DNA of 20,953 nt from JBKSMP01 sp964582055 (lineage in GTDB: Bacteria > Verrucomicrobiota > Verrucomicrobiia > Opitutales > UBA9783), in assembly GCA_964582055.1 (NCBI GenBank), contig CAZOPT010000015.1, forward strand, positions 1 to 20,953, read 5' to 3'. The translations under genes and the position numbers were made by a program. Of the stretch, positions 1-8,121 are shown piece by piece; the stretch's first letter is position 1; every line of letters begins with the position of its first letter. The notes below the pieces were generated by a model. It was not told the DNA's origin. It did not search any database and worked only from the letters and a program-made list of their open reading frames with translations.

Positions 1-49
1 AAATTTTTAATTTTACAATCTTCTAAAAAATTGTTAAATTAGGTAAAGC

Positions 50-1597
50 ATGGCGGAAGAAAATACAGAAATTGAGAATTCTGAAGAATTAGAAGAGCAT
101 TCGGTTGAAATTGAAACTTCTAACAATCCAGAAGCAATTAGTGAAGCAAAAGGGACGGAGGATATTGAAATTTCAAACGGATCTAAAGGATCTAGCGAAA
201 ATGGAGCTTCTGATGAAATTGAAAATCAAAATATAACATACAATCTTAAAATTTTAAATGGTCCTCATGTCGGAGCAGAAGTTAGTTTATCCGACAAAAT
301 TTGGGTTGTTGGACGTTCCGATACGTGTGATATTGCTTTATTAGATGAAACTTTAAAAGAACAACATGCTAAATTTTCTTTAAAAGATGGCAAAGTTTTT
401 TGTGAACCTTTTGAAGGTGCTATGGTGTCTGTAGATGGTTTTACCTTAGATGGACCAACAGAATTAAAAAAATATCAATCTATTTTATGTGGAAAAACTT
501 TACTTTCAGTAGGTCCAAGTAATGAGGCTTGGCCGGAAATTTCTTTAAAGGAGGTAAAGGCAGAAGAAAAAAAAGAAACTCAATCAGAAATAGAAGCATC
601 AAAAGAAGTACAAGAAGAAGTAAAGAAATCAAAAGAAAAATCATCACATTTTCCATTTTTCACGAAATTAAAAGAAATTATTTTTTCCTTACGAATTTGG
701 TTAATTGTTGTTTTTATTGCTTTGGGTGTTTTTTTTGTTTTTCGTAGTAATGAACAAACTATTTCTGAACCTGAGCAGAAAAGCTTTCCCATTGTTTCTT
801 TAAAAGCTTCTATTGAAAAAGTTTTGGAAGAATTTGGAGTAGAACCTAGTTTAATCAAATTAGGATTAAGTGGAAAAATGTTTACTCTTCAATGCTATGT
901 TGATACTTTAGTAACAAAAAAGGAATTACAAGATAAACTACGAGCATTGCCTAACATTACATTTCAATCCTTACGTATTTTTGCACAACAATCTTTTTTA
1001 GAGCAAACCCAAGAAGTTTTAAAAAGTTTGCAAACCGTACAAGTTGTGGCCGCAGCTCGACCCGATACACTTATTTTAAAAGGTTATCTTTATGATATGG
1101 AACAGTTGCCTACTATTAAAAGTCGTTTGTTTTATGATATTATGGGATTAAATGCTTTAGAAACATCGTTATTAAGCCAAGATGATGTTTATAAATTGGC
1201 ATCAAACTTGCTTACGCAATATAATTTGATGGGATTATTAAAAATACAACCAATGAAAGCAGGGATTATGGTGACAGGTAACATACAGGCTTCGGACGAA
1301 CCTTATTGGAAAGATGCTCGAAAAGCGTTAAAAAGGACATTTGATTCTATTTGTAAGGTTTTGACTTATGTGGCTGTTGTTGCGCCATCAGCTGTTAAGA
1401 AATTGTTTTTCCCTTCCCCGATCATTGGGGTATCCATTCCTAATGATGAGCCTGGATGGATTGATTTAAAAGATGGTGGACGTTATTATGAAGGTACGCT
1501 TTTAGATTCTGGTTACATATTACAATCTATTTCGCCAGAAGGCATTCGTTTGCAGAAAAATGAAGACAGTATATTTTTTGCATTGGAGGAACTTTAA
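50..1597 (+). CDS. sctD: Type III secretion inner-membrane ring protein SctD with FHA domain
   Basis: This 515-residue protein is the outer of the two inner-membrane ring proteins of the injectisome. Residues 1-63 are acidic and low in complexity. An FHA-type domain covers about 64-158, with a GRS turn at 88-90 and QHA at 105-107, the place of the usual S-x-x-H element. A charged linker leads to one membrane span at about 209-231. The C-terminal half is periplasmic and looks like the BON/ring-building repeats of the YscD/CdsD family. Chlamydial CdsD also has a recognisable FHA domain, whereas YscD has only a degenerate one. It is first in the visible operon, 3 nt before sctE. The ATG at 50 has a modest AGG upstream. 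The identity rests on architecture and gene order. Confidence 0.88.
   Translation: MAEENTEIENSEELEEHSVEIETSNNPEAISEAKGTEDIEISNGSKGSSENGASDEIENQNITYNLKILNGPHVGAEVSLSDKIWVVGRSDTCDIALLDETLKEQHAKFSLKDGKVFCEPFEGAMVSVDGFTLDGPTELKKYQSILCGKTLLSVGPSNEAWPEISLKEVKAEEKKETQSEIEASKEVQEEVKKSKEKSSHFPFFTKLKEIIFSLRIWLIVVFIALGVFFVFRSNEQTISEPEQKSFPIVSLKASIEKVLEEFGVEPSLIKLGLSGKMFTLQCYVDTLVTKKELQDKLRALPNITFQSLRIFAQQSFLEQTQEVLKSLQTVQVVAAARPDTLILKGYLYDMEQLPTIKSRLFYDIMGLNALETSLLSQDDVYKLASNLLTQYNLMGLLKIQPMKAGIMVTGNIQASDEPYWKDARKALKRTFDSICKVLTYVAVVAPSAVKKLFFPSPIIGVSIPNDEPGWIDLKDGGRYYEGTLLDSGYILQSISPEGIRLQKNEDSIFFALEEL
1585..1590 (+). promoter_or_regulatory. Ribosome binding site of sctE inside the sctD 3' end
   Basis: A GGAGGA sequence lies within the last codons of sctD, 10 nt before the sctE ATG at 1601. 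It fixes that start and suggests translational coupling of the two genes. Confidence 0.7.
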
Positions 1598-1600
1598 TTT

Positions 1601-1810
1601 ATGAAAAAAATAAAAATGACATTAACTGAAGAGGGGAAACGATTATCAGCCGATAAAACGGGTACCTATCGAAAAGAATTATTGGAGCAGTTATTGGCTT
1701 ACGAGCGTCAATTAAAGGTGCCACAGTATCCTGTATCTGAACGCATGACATTGCAAACTTTAAGTGGTGTAATTAAACATGCAAGGAAAATCATTTTACA
1801 AGAGGGATGA
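1601..1810 (+). CDS. sctE: Small needle chaperone, SctE (YscE/CdsE-like)
   Basis: This 69-residue, basic, mostly helical protein lies between sctD and the needle gene. In Ysc, Psc and chlamydial systems that position is held by YscE/PscE/CdsE, a small protein that joins SctG to keep needle subunits from polymerising in the cytoplasm. The sequence alone is too short and plain for a firm family assignment. The call depends on size, helical character and the conserved D-E-F-G gene order. No signal peptide or membrane segment is visible. It ends 3 nt before sctF. Confidence 0.62.
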   Translation: MKKIKMTLTEEGKRLSADKTGTYRKELLEQLLAYERQLKVPQYPVSERMTLQTLSGVIKHARKIILQEG

Positions 1811-1813
1811 ATC

Positions 1814-2113
1814 ATGAGTGCAAGTTTTACTAAAGATGCTACATCACAAACATTATGGTCTAATCTTGGACAATCCGATTACGATATACAAAATGTTCAT
1901 GAACATTTAAACACAGTTATTGAAAAAGCGGAAGGTTCAGCTCAGGCAAAAATAAATGAATTAGCTGAAAAAGATCCTGGAAGTATTACACAATCAGACG
2001 TTATGTCGGTTGGTTATGAAGTTAATAAGCATAGTATAATTGTAACGCTTGTTTCAACGCTACAAGCATGCTTTAACACTACTTTCAAATCATTGGTGCA
2101 GAATATAAGGTGA
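1814..2113 (+). CDS. sctF: Type III secretion needle subunit SctF
   Basis: This 99-residue protein fits the needle family, whose members form the hollow extracellular filament. The N-terminal half has the Trp and Leu of a W-x-x-L element (Trp15), then a predicted helix, a central turn containing a Pro (KDPGS, about residues 54-58), and a second long helix. The C-terminal helix ends in the family-like SLVQNIR, the region that packs inside the filament. It has no signal peptide, as expected for a type III substrate. It is slightly longer than the usual 80-90 residues. It sits between its two putative chaperones, with a GAGGG ribosome binding site just upstream. Confidence 0.85.
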   Translation: MSASFTKDATSQTLWSNLGQSDYDIQNVHEHLNTVIEKAEGSAQAKINELAEKDPGSITQSDVMSVGYEVNKHSIIVTLVSTLQACFNTTFKSLVQNIR

Positions 2114-2117
2114 TGTT

Positions 2118-2561
2118 ATGATGGAATTAAAGGAAAAAGTGGATGCCGATTTGTTGCAATTTTTAATCAATATTGGACTTATGGGTGTTGAAAAAAATCT
2201 TTTTAAAGAAGCGAAAGCTATTTTTTCGGCTGTTGCTCAAGCGCGTCCTGAAAGTATGGAAGTTAAATTGGTTCATAGTTTGGCTTTAGTGCTTATGGGT
2301 GATTTTGTGCAAGGTGGGCAACTTGCTTCGAAGGTTTTGGAAAAATATAAAGATAACGAATTAGCAAAAAGTATTTTAGCCCTTTCTTTAATGTGTATGA
2401 AGCAAGACACAGAAGCAATACCATTAGCTCAAAGCCTTTTGAAATTTGGTAAAGATGAAAATGCAAAACAATTTGCTCAACAAGTTATTGCTATGCAAAC
2501 AAATAAGGTTTTACCACTGGAAGATTTACAAAAGGAACAATTGGCAAATGTAACACAATAG
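2118..2561 (+). CDS. sctG: TPR-type needle chaperone SctG (YscG/CdsG-like)
   Basis: This 147-residue all-helical protein contains TPR-like helical pairs at about residues 15-110, with alternating Ala, Leu and Gly positions such as AKAIFSAVAQARPES. In the Ysc/Psc systems SctG is a TPR chaperone that clasps the C-terminal helix of the needle protein together with SctE. The position directly after sctF supports this role. The start could be the ATG at 2118 or the adjacent one at 2121, and an AGGTGATG sequence precedes both. The TPR fold is visible, but the exact function is inferred from gene order. Confidence 0.72.
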   Translation: MMELKEKVDADLLQFLINIGLMGVEKNLFKEAKAIFSAVAQARPESMEVKLVHSLALVLMGDFVQGGQLASKVLEKYKDNELAKSILALSLMCMKQDTEAIPLAQSLLKFGKDENAKQFAQQVIAMQTNKVLPLEDLQKEQLANVTQ

Positions 2562-2566
2562 GAGGT
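2560..2566 (+). promoter_or_regulatory. Strong ribosome binding site of sctI
   Basis: An AGGAGGT sequence overlaps the sctG stop codon and lies about 4-5 nt before the sctI ATG at 2571. It is the best Shine-Dalgarno match I noticed in the operon, which fits a subunit needed in several copies. Confidence 0.7.
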
Positions 2567-2570
2567 TTTT

Positions 2571-2984
2571 ATGTCAATAGAAGGATCTTCTTTAGCAAAT
2601 TCATTCGCAAATGCTGCAGCATCAAATGCGTACAATGATAATTTGTCAATGCGGGATACAAATGGCGTTACTGCAGATGACGTAAATGCATTTCAAGCAG
2701 AATTAACCAATGTTCCACAAACAGAAAACATGGTTTCACAAGCCCCTAAAAATGTTACAGACGAGGTTTTGGTTGCCATGCAACGTATGTCGAATAAGCA
2801 AGCGGATTCAGTTAAGGGAATTATGGAAGCTTTTGAAGCAATAGAAGCTCCAGGTAGCTTGAATATGGCAGATGCGCTTAATTTGCAGGTAAAAGTACAT
2901 GAGTTTCAATTGACGAATGAGTTGATCGCCAAAAGTGCGGATCGCATTAGTCAAGGTGCTCAAACAATGTTTAGAAATCAATAA
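2571..2984 (+). CDS. sctI: Type III secretion inner rod protein SctI
   Basis: This 137-residue protein matches the inner rod family. Its C-terminal 35 residues are an amphipathic helix (LQVKVHEFQLTNELIAKSAD) followed by a stretch ending in Gln, as in YscI/PrgJ relatives. That helix inserts in the export gate and connects it to the needle. The N-terminal part is rich in Ser, Ala and Asn and looks unstructured, as expected for an early substrate without a cleaved signal. It lies just before sctJ, the same I-J order as in Ysc-type operons. It has a strong ribosome binding site. Confidence 0.8.
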   Translation: MSIEGSSLANSFANAAASNAYNDNLSMRDTNGVTADDVNAFQAELTNVPQTENMVSQAPKNVTDEVLVAMQRMSNKQADSVKGIMEAFEAIEAPGSLNMADALNLQVKVHEFQLTNELIAKSADRISQGAQTMFRNQ

Positions 2985-2985
2985 A

Positions 2986-3759
2986 ATGTTTTGGAAATGT
3001 GGAATTTCTTTGTTGGCATTGATGTTAGCTGGTTGCGGGCAGCAAACATTGTATACAAATTTGCCTGAAAAAGAAGTTAACGAAATGGTTGCTATTTTGT
3101 TATCCAATCATATTACTTGTGACAAAGTTTCTGGTTCTGAAGGTCTTTGGAATATGATTGTTAGCAAAGACGAGTTTTCAGAAGCTGTCTTATTACTCAA
3201 TGAGGCTGGATACCCAAGAGATTCATTTTCATCTTTAGGGGAAGCCTTTAAGAAGTCCGGACTTGTTTCTTCGCCTCTTGAAGAACGTATTCGTTTTATG
3301 TATGCATTATCTGAAGAATTATCGGAAACGATAACGCATATTCATGGTGTTGTAACAGCACGCGTACATATTGTTTTGCCTGACAATGATCCTTATACGG
3401 AAAAGATAACACCATCATCGGCGTCTGTTTTTATCTCGTATTTACCGCAAATTAACTTAGAAGATTGTGTCCGTGATATTCGTCAATTAATTACAAATAG
3501 CATTGAAGGATTAGCTTACGATAAAGTTAATGTTTCCTTATTCCCGGCATCCAATCCAAACGAGCGTTTACCTTTGAGTTCAATTCGTACAGAAGCTCCT
3601 TTTAAAACAATTTGCGGTGTGTCTGTAAGAAATTCTTCGGTAAGTTCGTTTGTTTTTATGTTGATTGGTGTGTTAGTAATTGGGTTGGGTGTTGGTATGT
3701 TCATTCCGCGCTTCTTGAAGAAGGAGAAAAAACAGGAACATTCTGTAGAGGCTGAATAA
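2986..3759 (+). CDS. sctJ: Type III secretion inner ring lipoprotein SctJ
   Basis: SctJ forms the inner ring of the inner-membrane base (YscJ/FliF family). Starting at the ATG at 2986 gives 257 residues with a lipoprotein signal: a hydrophobic run, then the lipobox LAGC with Cys17. After it comes the family hallmark LYTNLPEKEVNEMVAILL. Two ring-building motifs follow at about residues 30-80 and 95-185. A C-terminal membrane span lies at about 220-243 and ends in a basic tail. An earlier in-frame ATG at 2935 would add 17 residues ahead of the signal and overlap sctI, so I reject it. sctJ starts one base after the sctI stop. Confidence 0.93.
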   Translation: MFWKCGISLLALMLAGCGQQTLYTNLPEKEVNEMVAILLSNHITCDKVSGSEGLWNMIVSKDEFSEAVLLLNEAGYPRDSFSSLGEAFKKSGLVSSPLEERIRFMYALSEELSETITHIHGVVTARVHIVLPDNDPYTEKITPSSASVFISYLPQINLEDCVRDIRQLITNSIEGLAYDKVNVSLFPASNPNERLPLSSIRTEAPFKTICGVSVRNSSVSSFVFMLIGVLVIGLGVGMFIPRFLKKEKKQEHSVEAE

Positions 3760-3761
3760 TA

Positions 3762-4394
3762 ATGAGTTTAAGTGGGGTATTGGATTGTATTCATTTTGAT
3801 AAAGCATTACCGATTCATCCATCGCATTTAACTTCTTTTTTGCCTGAAGTTTTCTTTAATTTTTCAAAACTTAATAACACTGTTCTTGCCTACAAAATCC
3901 ATTTTTTTATTCAAAAAAAGTGTGCGTATAAACATTTAACTTCAACTGACTTAGAAAATCCCTATTGTAAGCTTTTGAATATTCCAACAGAGTCTTGGTT
4001 GGTTATGGAAAAATTTCTTGGAGCACTCTACTATACAGATGAAATTAAACATGTTATTGATGGAGCTACGCGTACATCTTTGCAAAATTTCTTGTCTCAA
4101 CCTATTTATGAATGTGTTTTAAAACGTGGTAGTTTGTACAAACCTACTTTGGCAAATTTAGCTGCACTAGAACGAAATATGCCTATCCTTATGAAAGTAG
4201 CCACTGTTGGTCATTTTGCCTTAGAATACCTTTGGACACAAACCTCAGATGCTCTTCAGCAGCGTTTTACAATGCAATTTGATGTAAACACAACCTGGAA
4301 TTTTAGACATGTAATCGATCCGCAGGTTCAAGTGAATCTGTTTTCACTTGTAAAGAAACTGTTTCAGCAAGAATTGGAGGTGACATTATGCTAA
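3762..4394 (+). CDS. sctK: Type III secretion sorting-platform protein SctK
   Basis: This 210-residue cytoplasmic protein has no membrane span or recognisable catalytic motif. In YscK/PscK-type operons the gene between sctJ and sctL encodes SctK, which links the SctD cytoplasmic domain to SctQ in the sorting platform. The sequence shows the loose features of that poorly conserved family: an N-terminal IHPSHL segment, a WLVMEKFLGALYY helix, and an alpha-helical C-terminus. The call is based mostly on position and size. Its last 7 bases overlap the start of sctL, which suggests coupled translation. Confidence 0.66.
   Translation: MSLSGVLDCIHFDKALPIHPSHLTSFLPEVFFNFSKLNNTVLAYKIHFFIQKKCAYKHLTSTDLENPYCKLLNIPTESWLVMEKFLGALYYTDEIKHVIDGATRTSLQNFLSQPIYECVLKRGSLYKPTLANLAALERNMPILMKVATVGHFALEYLWTQTSDALQQRFTMQFDVNTTWNFRHVIDPQVQVNLFSLVKKLFQQELEVTLC
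4376..4381 (+). promoter_or_regulatory. Ribosome binding site of sctL within sctK
   Basis: A GGAGGT sequence lies 6 nt before the ATG at 4388. It supports that start even though it overlaps the end of sctK. Confidence 0.7.
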
Positions 4395-5023
4395 TTTTGC
4401 AAAGTTCTAAAAAAATATGTCCAGAAAGCCGTATTGTAAAATGCGAGGAATACGCGGTATTTGCCCAATCTGAAGACATTATTGCTAACGCAAAGTTAAA
4501 ACGTCAAAAGATGTTCGAACAAGCGGAGGTGCAAATTCAATTAATGAAAGAGGATGCTCAGAAAAGTATAGCAGCTGATCGTGCAAAATCTGAAGAAGAA
4601 TGTCGTCAGCAGATGGAACAAGAGCGTTTAGCAAAGATTTTTGAGCAAATGGATCATGGAATTCAATTTTTTTCAAATTTAAATGCAACCTTTGTAAGTA
4701 CTCTTCAGTCAATGTTTTTAAAGATTTTAGGTGAAATTCCACCAGAAGAACGAATTTGTTCGGTTGTGAAAAACGCAGTTAAATTACTTCCAGAAGGTAA
4801 ATGTTTATCAATTTCAGTGCATCCTGATCAAGCTACTTTGTTACAAGAAAAAGTTAAAGAGTTAACGGAATTAAAACCTAATTTGGAGCGTATCGAAGTT
4901 ATTATCAATAAGGATTTAAATTTGGATGAATGTACACTTGAGACCGAAACAGGTATCTTAGAAGCGAGTGTTCCTATGCAATTGGAAACACTTATGAAGG
5001 CAATACAAGAAGCATTACGATAG
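4388..5023 (+). CDS. sctL: Type III secretion ATPase stator/regulator SctL
   Basis: This 211-residue protein belongs to the SctL/YscL/FliH family, which binds the ATPase SctN and ties it to SctQ. It has a short N-terminal segment, a long charged coiled coil at about residues 30-85 (Lys, Glu and Gln rich), and a globular C-terminal half. That half resembles the delta-subunit-like domain of FliH and the V/A-ATPase E subunit, for example the final segment ILEASVPMQLETLMKAIQEA. The next gene, 2 nt on, is the ATPase. The family match is good in the coiled coil and C-terminal segments. Confidence 0.85.
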   Translation: MLILQSSKKICPESRIVKCEEYAVFAQSEDIIANAKLKRQKMFEQAEVQIQLMKEDAQKSIAADRAKSEEECRQQMEQERLAKIFEQMDHGIQFFSNLNATFVSTLQSMFLKILGEIPPEERICSVVKNAVKLLPEGKCLSISVHPDQATLLQEKVKELTELKPNLERIEVIINKDLNLDECTLETETGILEASVPMQLETLMKAIQEALR

Positions 5024-5025
5024 AT

Positions 5026-6351
5026 ATGGATGATCTTATTTTAAGGGATTTATTGAATCGAGCTATCCAAACAGCTAATCCTATGGTTGCTCGGGGGAAG
5101 GTTTTGCAGGTGGTAGGAAGCATGATTAAAGCCTTTGTTCCTGGGGTAAGAGTGGGGGAGTTATGTACGCTTTTTAATCCTAATGATAAGACAGAAAGTT
5201 TAGCAGAGGTTGTTGGATTTATCCAAGAAGCGGCTTTATTAACTCCTTTAGGTGAGGTCAATGGCGTTTCTTCTTCTACGCAGGTGATTCCTTCCGGTAG
5301 AACCCATAGTGTACCGGTTGGTCCAGGGCTTTTAGGACGTGTTCTAGATGGTTTGGGTAATGTTTCTGATGCAGATACGAAAGGTCCCTTTACTCCAGAA
5401 ACCTATTATCCTGTCTATTCCGATCCGCCACCTCCTATGTCCCGAAATCCAATTAATAAACCGATGTCTTTAGGGGTACGTGCGCTTGATGGGTTATTAA
5501 CGTGCGGAGAGGGTCAACGTTTAGGAATTTTTGCGGCAGCGGGTGGAGGTAAAAGTACGCTATTAGCGCAGATTATTCGTAATACAGAAGCGGAAATATC
5601 TGTTTTGGCATTAATTGGTGAACGTGGTCGTGAAGTTCGAGAATTCGTAGAACGTGACCTAGGAGAAGAAGGAATGAAACGTTCTGTGCTTGTTATTGCT
5701 ACTTCCGATCGTTCTTCAACCGAACGTCTCAAGGCTGCTTATGTAGCCACAAGTGTTGCCGAATATTTTCGTGATCAAGGAAGAAAAGTATTGTTACTTA
5801 TGGATTCCGTAACACGTTTCGGAAGAGCTCAACGTGAAATCGGATTAGCTGCAGGAGAACCGCCTACACGACGCGGATTTCCACCTTCTGTATTTTCTAC
5901 ACTGCCTAAGTTAATGGAACGTGCGGGACAATCTGCAAAAGGATCAATTACAGCTTTATATACCGTTTTGGTCGAAGGTGATGACATGACCGAACCGATT
6001 GCTGACGAAACACGTTCGATTTTAGACGGGCACATCATCCTTTCGCGTAAATTGGGTAGTGCGAATCATTATCCTGCAATCGATATTCTCGCTAGCATTA
6101 GCCGTGTTATGAATGCTATTGTGGATAAAGACCACTTAACGGCAGCCGGTAAACTTCGTAATATGATGGCTAAATACCAAGAAGTAGAATTGTTGCTGCG
6201 TATCGGTGAGTACAAAAAAGGTAATGATGCTGAAGTAGATGAAGCGATTGCAAAAATGCCACAAATAAATGCATTTTTGAGACAAGGTTTAAGTGAAAAA
6301 AATACCTATCAAGAAACTGTAGAACAATTGATAAAGGTTGTTAATGCTTAA
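5026..6351 (+). CDS. sctN: Type III secretion ATPase SctN
   Basis: This 441-residue protein is a complete SctN/FliI-type hexameric ATPase, which unfolds substrates and detaches chaperones at the base of the injectisome. The Walker A segment AAAGGGKST has Lys176. The catalytic Glu199 lies in LIGERGREVREF. Walker B LLLMDSVTRFGRAQRE has Asp260. The N-terminal beta-barrel holds EVVGF, and the conserved PVGPGLLGRVLDGLG follows. The DILASISRVMNAI segment and the C-terminal helical part (RIGEYKKGNDAEVDEAI) resemble chlamydial CdsN. The Walker A loop is more Gly/Ala-rich than the usual GxGVGKS form. It is the surest call in the operon and anchors its identity. Confidence 0.97.
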   Translation: MDDLILRDLLNRAIQTANPMVARGKVLQVVGSMIKAFVPGVRVGELCTLFNPNDKTESLAEVVGFIQEAALLTPLGEVNGVSSSTQVIPSGRTHSVPVGPGLLGRVLDGLGNVSDADTKGPFTPETYYPVYSDPPPPMSRNPINKPMSLGVRALDGLLTCGEGQRLGIFAAAGGGKSTLLAQIIRNTEAEISVLALIGERGREVREFVERDLGEEGMKRSVLVIATSDRSSTERLKAAYVATSVAEYFRDQGRKVLLLMDSVTRFGRAQREIGLAAGEPPTRRGFPPSVFSTLPKLMERAGQSAKGSITALYTVLVEGDDMTEPIADETRSILDGHIILSRKLGSANHYPAIDILASISRVMNAIVDKDHLTAAGKLRNMMAKYQEVELLLRIGEYKKGNDAEVDEAIAKMPQINAFLRQGLSEKNTYQETVEQLIKVVNA

Positions 6352-6355
6352 GTAA

Positions 6356-6838
6356 ATGCAGTATGAATTACAAGATTTGTTGCGTGTACGCGATCACCGT
6401 AAAGATCGTGCTCAGGAAGTCCTTTTAAAAGCGAAGCAAGCCCTGGAGGAAGCTCTAAAACATATACAACTTTGCCAAGACAAATTGGATACCTTTATTC
6501 AAAAAAAACCTGACTTTATCGATATTATTTATACAAAGGTAATGCAAAAAGTGCAATTTAAGCGTAATTATATGGATGTTATTAACTTAAAAGTTAATAA
6601 ATTGGAAGAACATCAATTGAAGCTTGCAATCGATCTAGAAAAAGCACATAATCTTTATAAAGAGGCTCAGCAAAAAGTTACAGAAGCTTCCGAAGCCTTG
6701 AAGCAAGCGATGCTCGAAAAAGATAAAATTGAAGAGCATAAAAAGATTTGGAAGGAAGAAGTAAGAATTTTGGATGAGCGTGAACAGGACAAAGAACTCG
6801 AAGACTTTAAAATGAAAGAAAAAGATGGAAGTGGATAA
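6356..6838 (+). CDS. sctO: Type III secretion ATPase stalk protein SctO
   Basis: This 160-residue protein is almost entirely a charged helical coiled coil, rich in Lys, Glu and Gln with heptad-like Leu spacing, and ends in an acidic/basic tail. Between the ATPase and the needle-length regulator this is the expected SctO (YscO/CdsO), which sits in the pore of the SctN ring and contacts the export gate like the gamma subunit of F-type ATPases. The sequence itself would fit many coiled coils, so position carries the call. No clear ribosome binding site precedes the ATG, which lies 4 nt after the sctN stop and is probably coupled. Confidence 0.78.
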   Translation: MQYELQDLLRVRDHRKDRAQEVLLKAKQALEEALKHIQLCQDKLDTFIQKKPDFIDIIYTKVMQKVQFKRNYMDVINLKVNKLEEHQLKLAIDLEKAHNLYKEAQQKVTEASEALKQAMLEKDKIEEHKKIWKEEVRILDEREQDKELEDFKMKEKDGSG

Positions 6839-8119
6839 AATTGCAATTAACGATAATTTTTCATCAGAAAATCAAAAAAACACTCCACATGTAAACTCTG
6901 TAAATGAGCGGGATGTTCATACATTTAGAAAGCAGTTATCTGATAAAAATAAAAGTGATTCAATAATAGAAAATCTTTCTGAGGAGTCTGAAGAATTTGT
7001 ACAAGATTTCGGAAGCTTATTTTGTAAATTAAAATTATCGGATGAAAAAGAACAATCACAAAATCAGCAAGATAGCAATGCTTCGAACAATGAACAATCT
7101 TCTTCTACTTTATTAAAAAAAGAAAAGGAAGAAGTATTACCGAAAAAACCTTTTACTAAAGATTCCGTAAAAGAAGATGTTTCAATAAGTAAAACTTTTG
7201 CCAGAGATTTTACGAAAGAAGGTGTTTTACCGAATAAATCTTTTGGTAAAGGTTCTGTAAAAGGAGATATTTCAACAAGTAAAGTTTCTTCTAGAGATTT
7301 TATAAGAGAAGGTGTTTNNNNNNNNNNNNNNNNNNNNNNNNNNNNNNNNNNNNNNNNNNNNNNNNNNNNNNNNNNNNNNNNNNNNNNNNNNNNNNNNNNN
7401 NNNNNNNNNNNNNNNNNGGAGATATTTCAACAAGTAAAGTTTCTTCTAGAGATTTTATAAGAGAAGGTGTTTTATCAAAAAAATCTTTTACTAAAGATTC
7501 TGTAAAAGAAGGTGTTTCAATAAGTAAAACTTCTGTTAGAGATTTTTCAGAAGAAGAAGCTTTATCGAAAAAACCTTTTATTGAAGATTCTGTAAAAAAT
7601 GACGTTCCGATAAATAAAGCTTTTATTGAAGGAGGATTAGATACGGTAGAACTTTCACCGATTACAGGGATTGCTACTACTACAAACGCTCAAAACACTG
7701 ATTTTTCTACCAATATAAGATCTAAATCTACACTTTCGACAATACAAACTCCTTCTATTTCACAACAAATAAAAGATCAAGTTATCGATCGTATTTTGGT
7801 TTCTACAGCGAGCTTAAATGCGAATCAATCCGTTAAAGTAGTTTTTTCTCCTACAGTTTTGGCAGAAACAGAAGTCAATATCCAAAAATTAGGGCAAACA
7901 CTACAAGTACAATTTGTTTCGTCAGATGTAAAGAGTATTGCTTTTATTCAATCTAATCAGTTAGATTTGCAAGGCTATTTACAAAGCAATTTAAAGCAAT
8001 TTGAAGAAATACAAGTTTCATTAAAGGAAATGGATAATGATCTGGATCAACCTAAGGATGGGCGATCACGGAATCGCAACGAATACCAATCGTTTGAAGA
8101 CGATGAGGACGAACAATAA
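6825..8119 (+). CDS. sctP: Needle-length regulator SctP with tandem ruler repeats, interrupted by an assembly gap
   Basis: SctP (YscP/CdsP/FliK family) measures needle length and switches substrate specificity. The ATG at 6825 overlaps sctO by 14 nt. The N-terminal 104 residues are polar and probably disordered, as is typical of rulers. Residues 105-224 are four 30-residue repeats, the last one degenerate. A more globular region (about 235-350) ending in an acidic EDDEDEQ tail takes the place of the substrate-switch domain. A 100-N gap splits the gene and puts the two halves in different frames. Merging the identical 55-bp gap borders restores one frame of 379 residues. Sequence similarity to SctP is weak, so the call rests on position between sctO and sctQ and on architecture. 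Confidence 0.77.
7137..7651 (+). repeat. Tandem 90-bp (30-residue) repeats in sctP
   Basis: Units begin at 7137, 7227, 7472 and 7562, with the gap and one duplicated 55-bp border between the second and third. Each unit starts L-P/S-K/N-K and contains F-x-K-D-S-V-K, then S-I-S-K-T and R-D-F. Each unit is itself two related halves of 15 residues with the pattern K-x-F-x-(K/R)-D-x-x-K-E-x-V, so the array is about eight 45-bp half-repeats. The fourth unit is diverged at its end. Nucleotide similarity between units is high, which suggests recent expansion. Confidence 0.88.
7263..7472 (+). other. Assembly gap of 100 N with identical 55-bp borders (sctP)
   Basis: The Ns occupy 7318-7417. The 55 bases at 7263-7317 recur exactly at 7418-7472. 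Merging the two copies and removing the Ns keeps the reading frame. This looks like two contigs that shared an end k-mer and were joined with a fixed-length spacer, so it is not a biological duplication. Because it lies in a repeat array, extra repeat units could still be missing. Confidence 0.85.
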
Positions 8120-8121
8120 TT

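Noticed and set aside
2935..2985. Earlier in-frame ATG for sctJ
   Set aside because: It overlaps sctI by 50 bp and puts 17 extra residues before the lipoprotein signal. The ATG at 2986 gives a normal signal peptide with the lipobox Cys at 17.
7418..7460. Frameshift and early stop in sctP after the gap
   Set aside because: The frame change comes from the arbitrary 100-N spacer and the duplicated border. The downstream sequence is open in its own frame to 8119.
7796..8119. A separate small gene beginning with TTG downstream of the gap
   Set aside because: It is the C-terminal part of sctP. The frame is open back to the gap and continues the repeat units.
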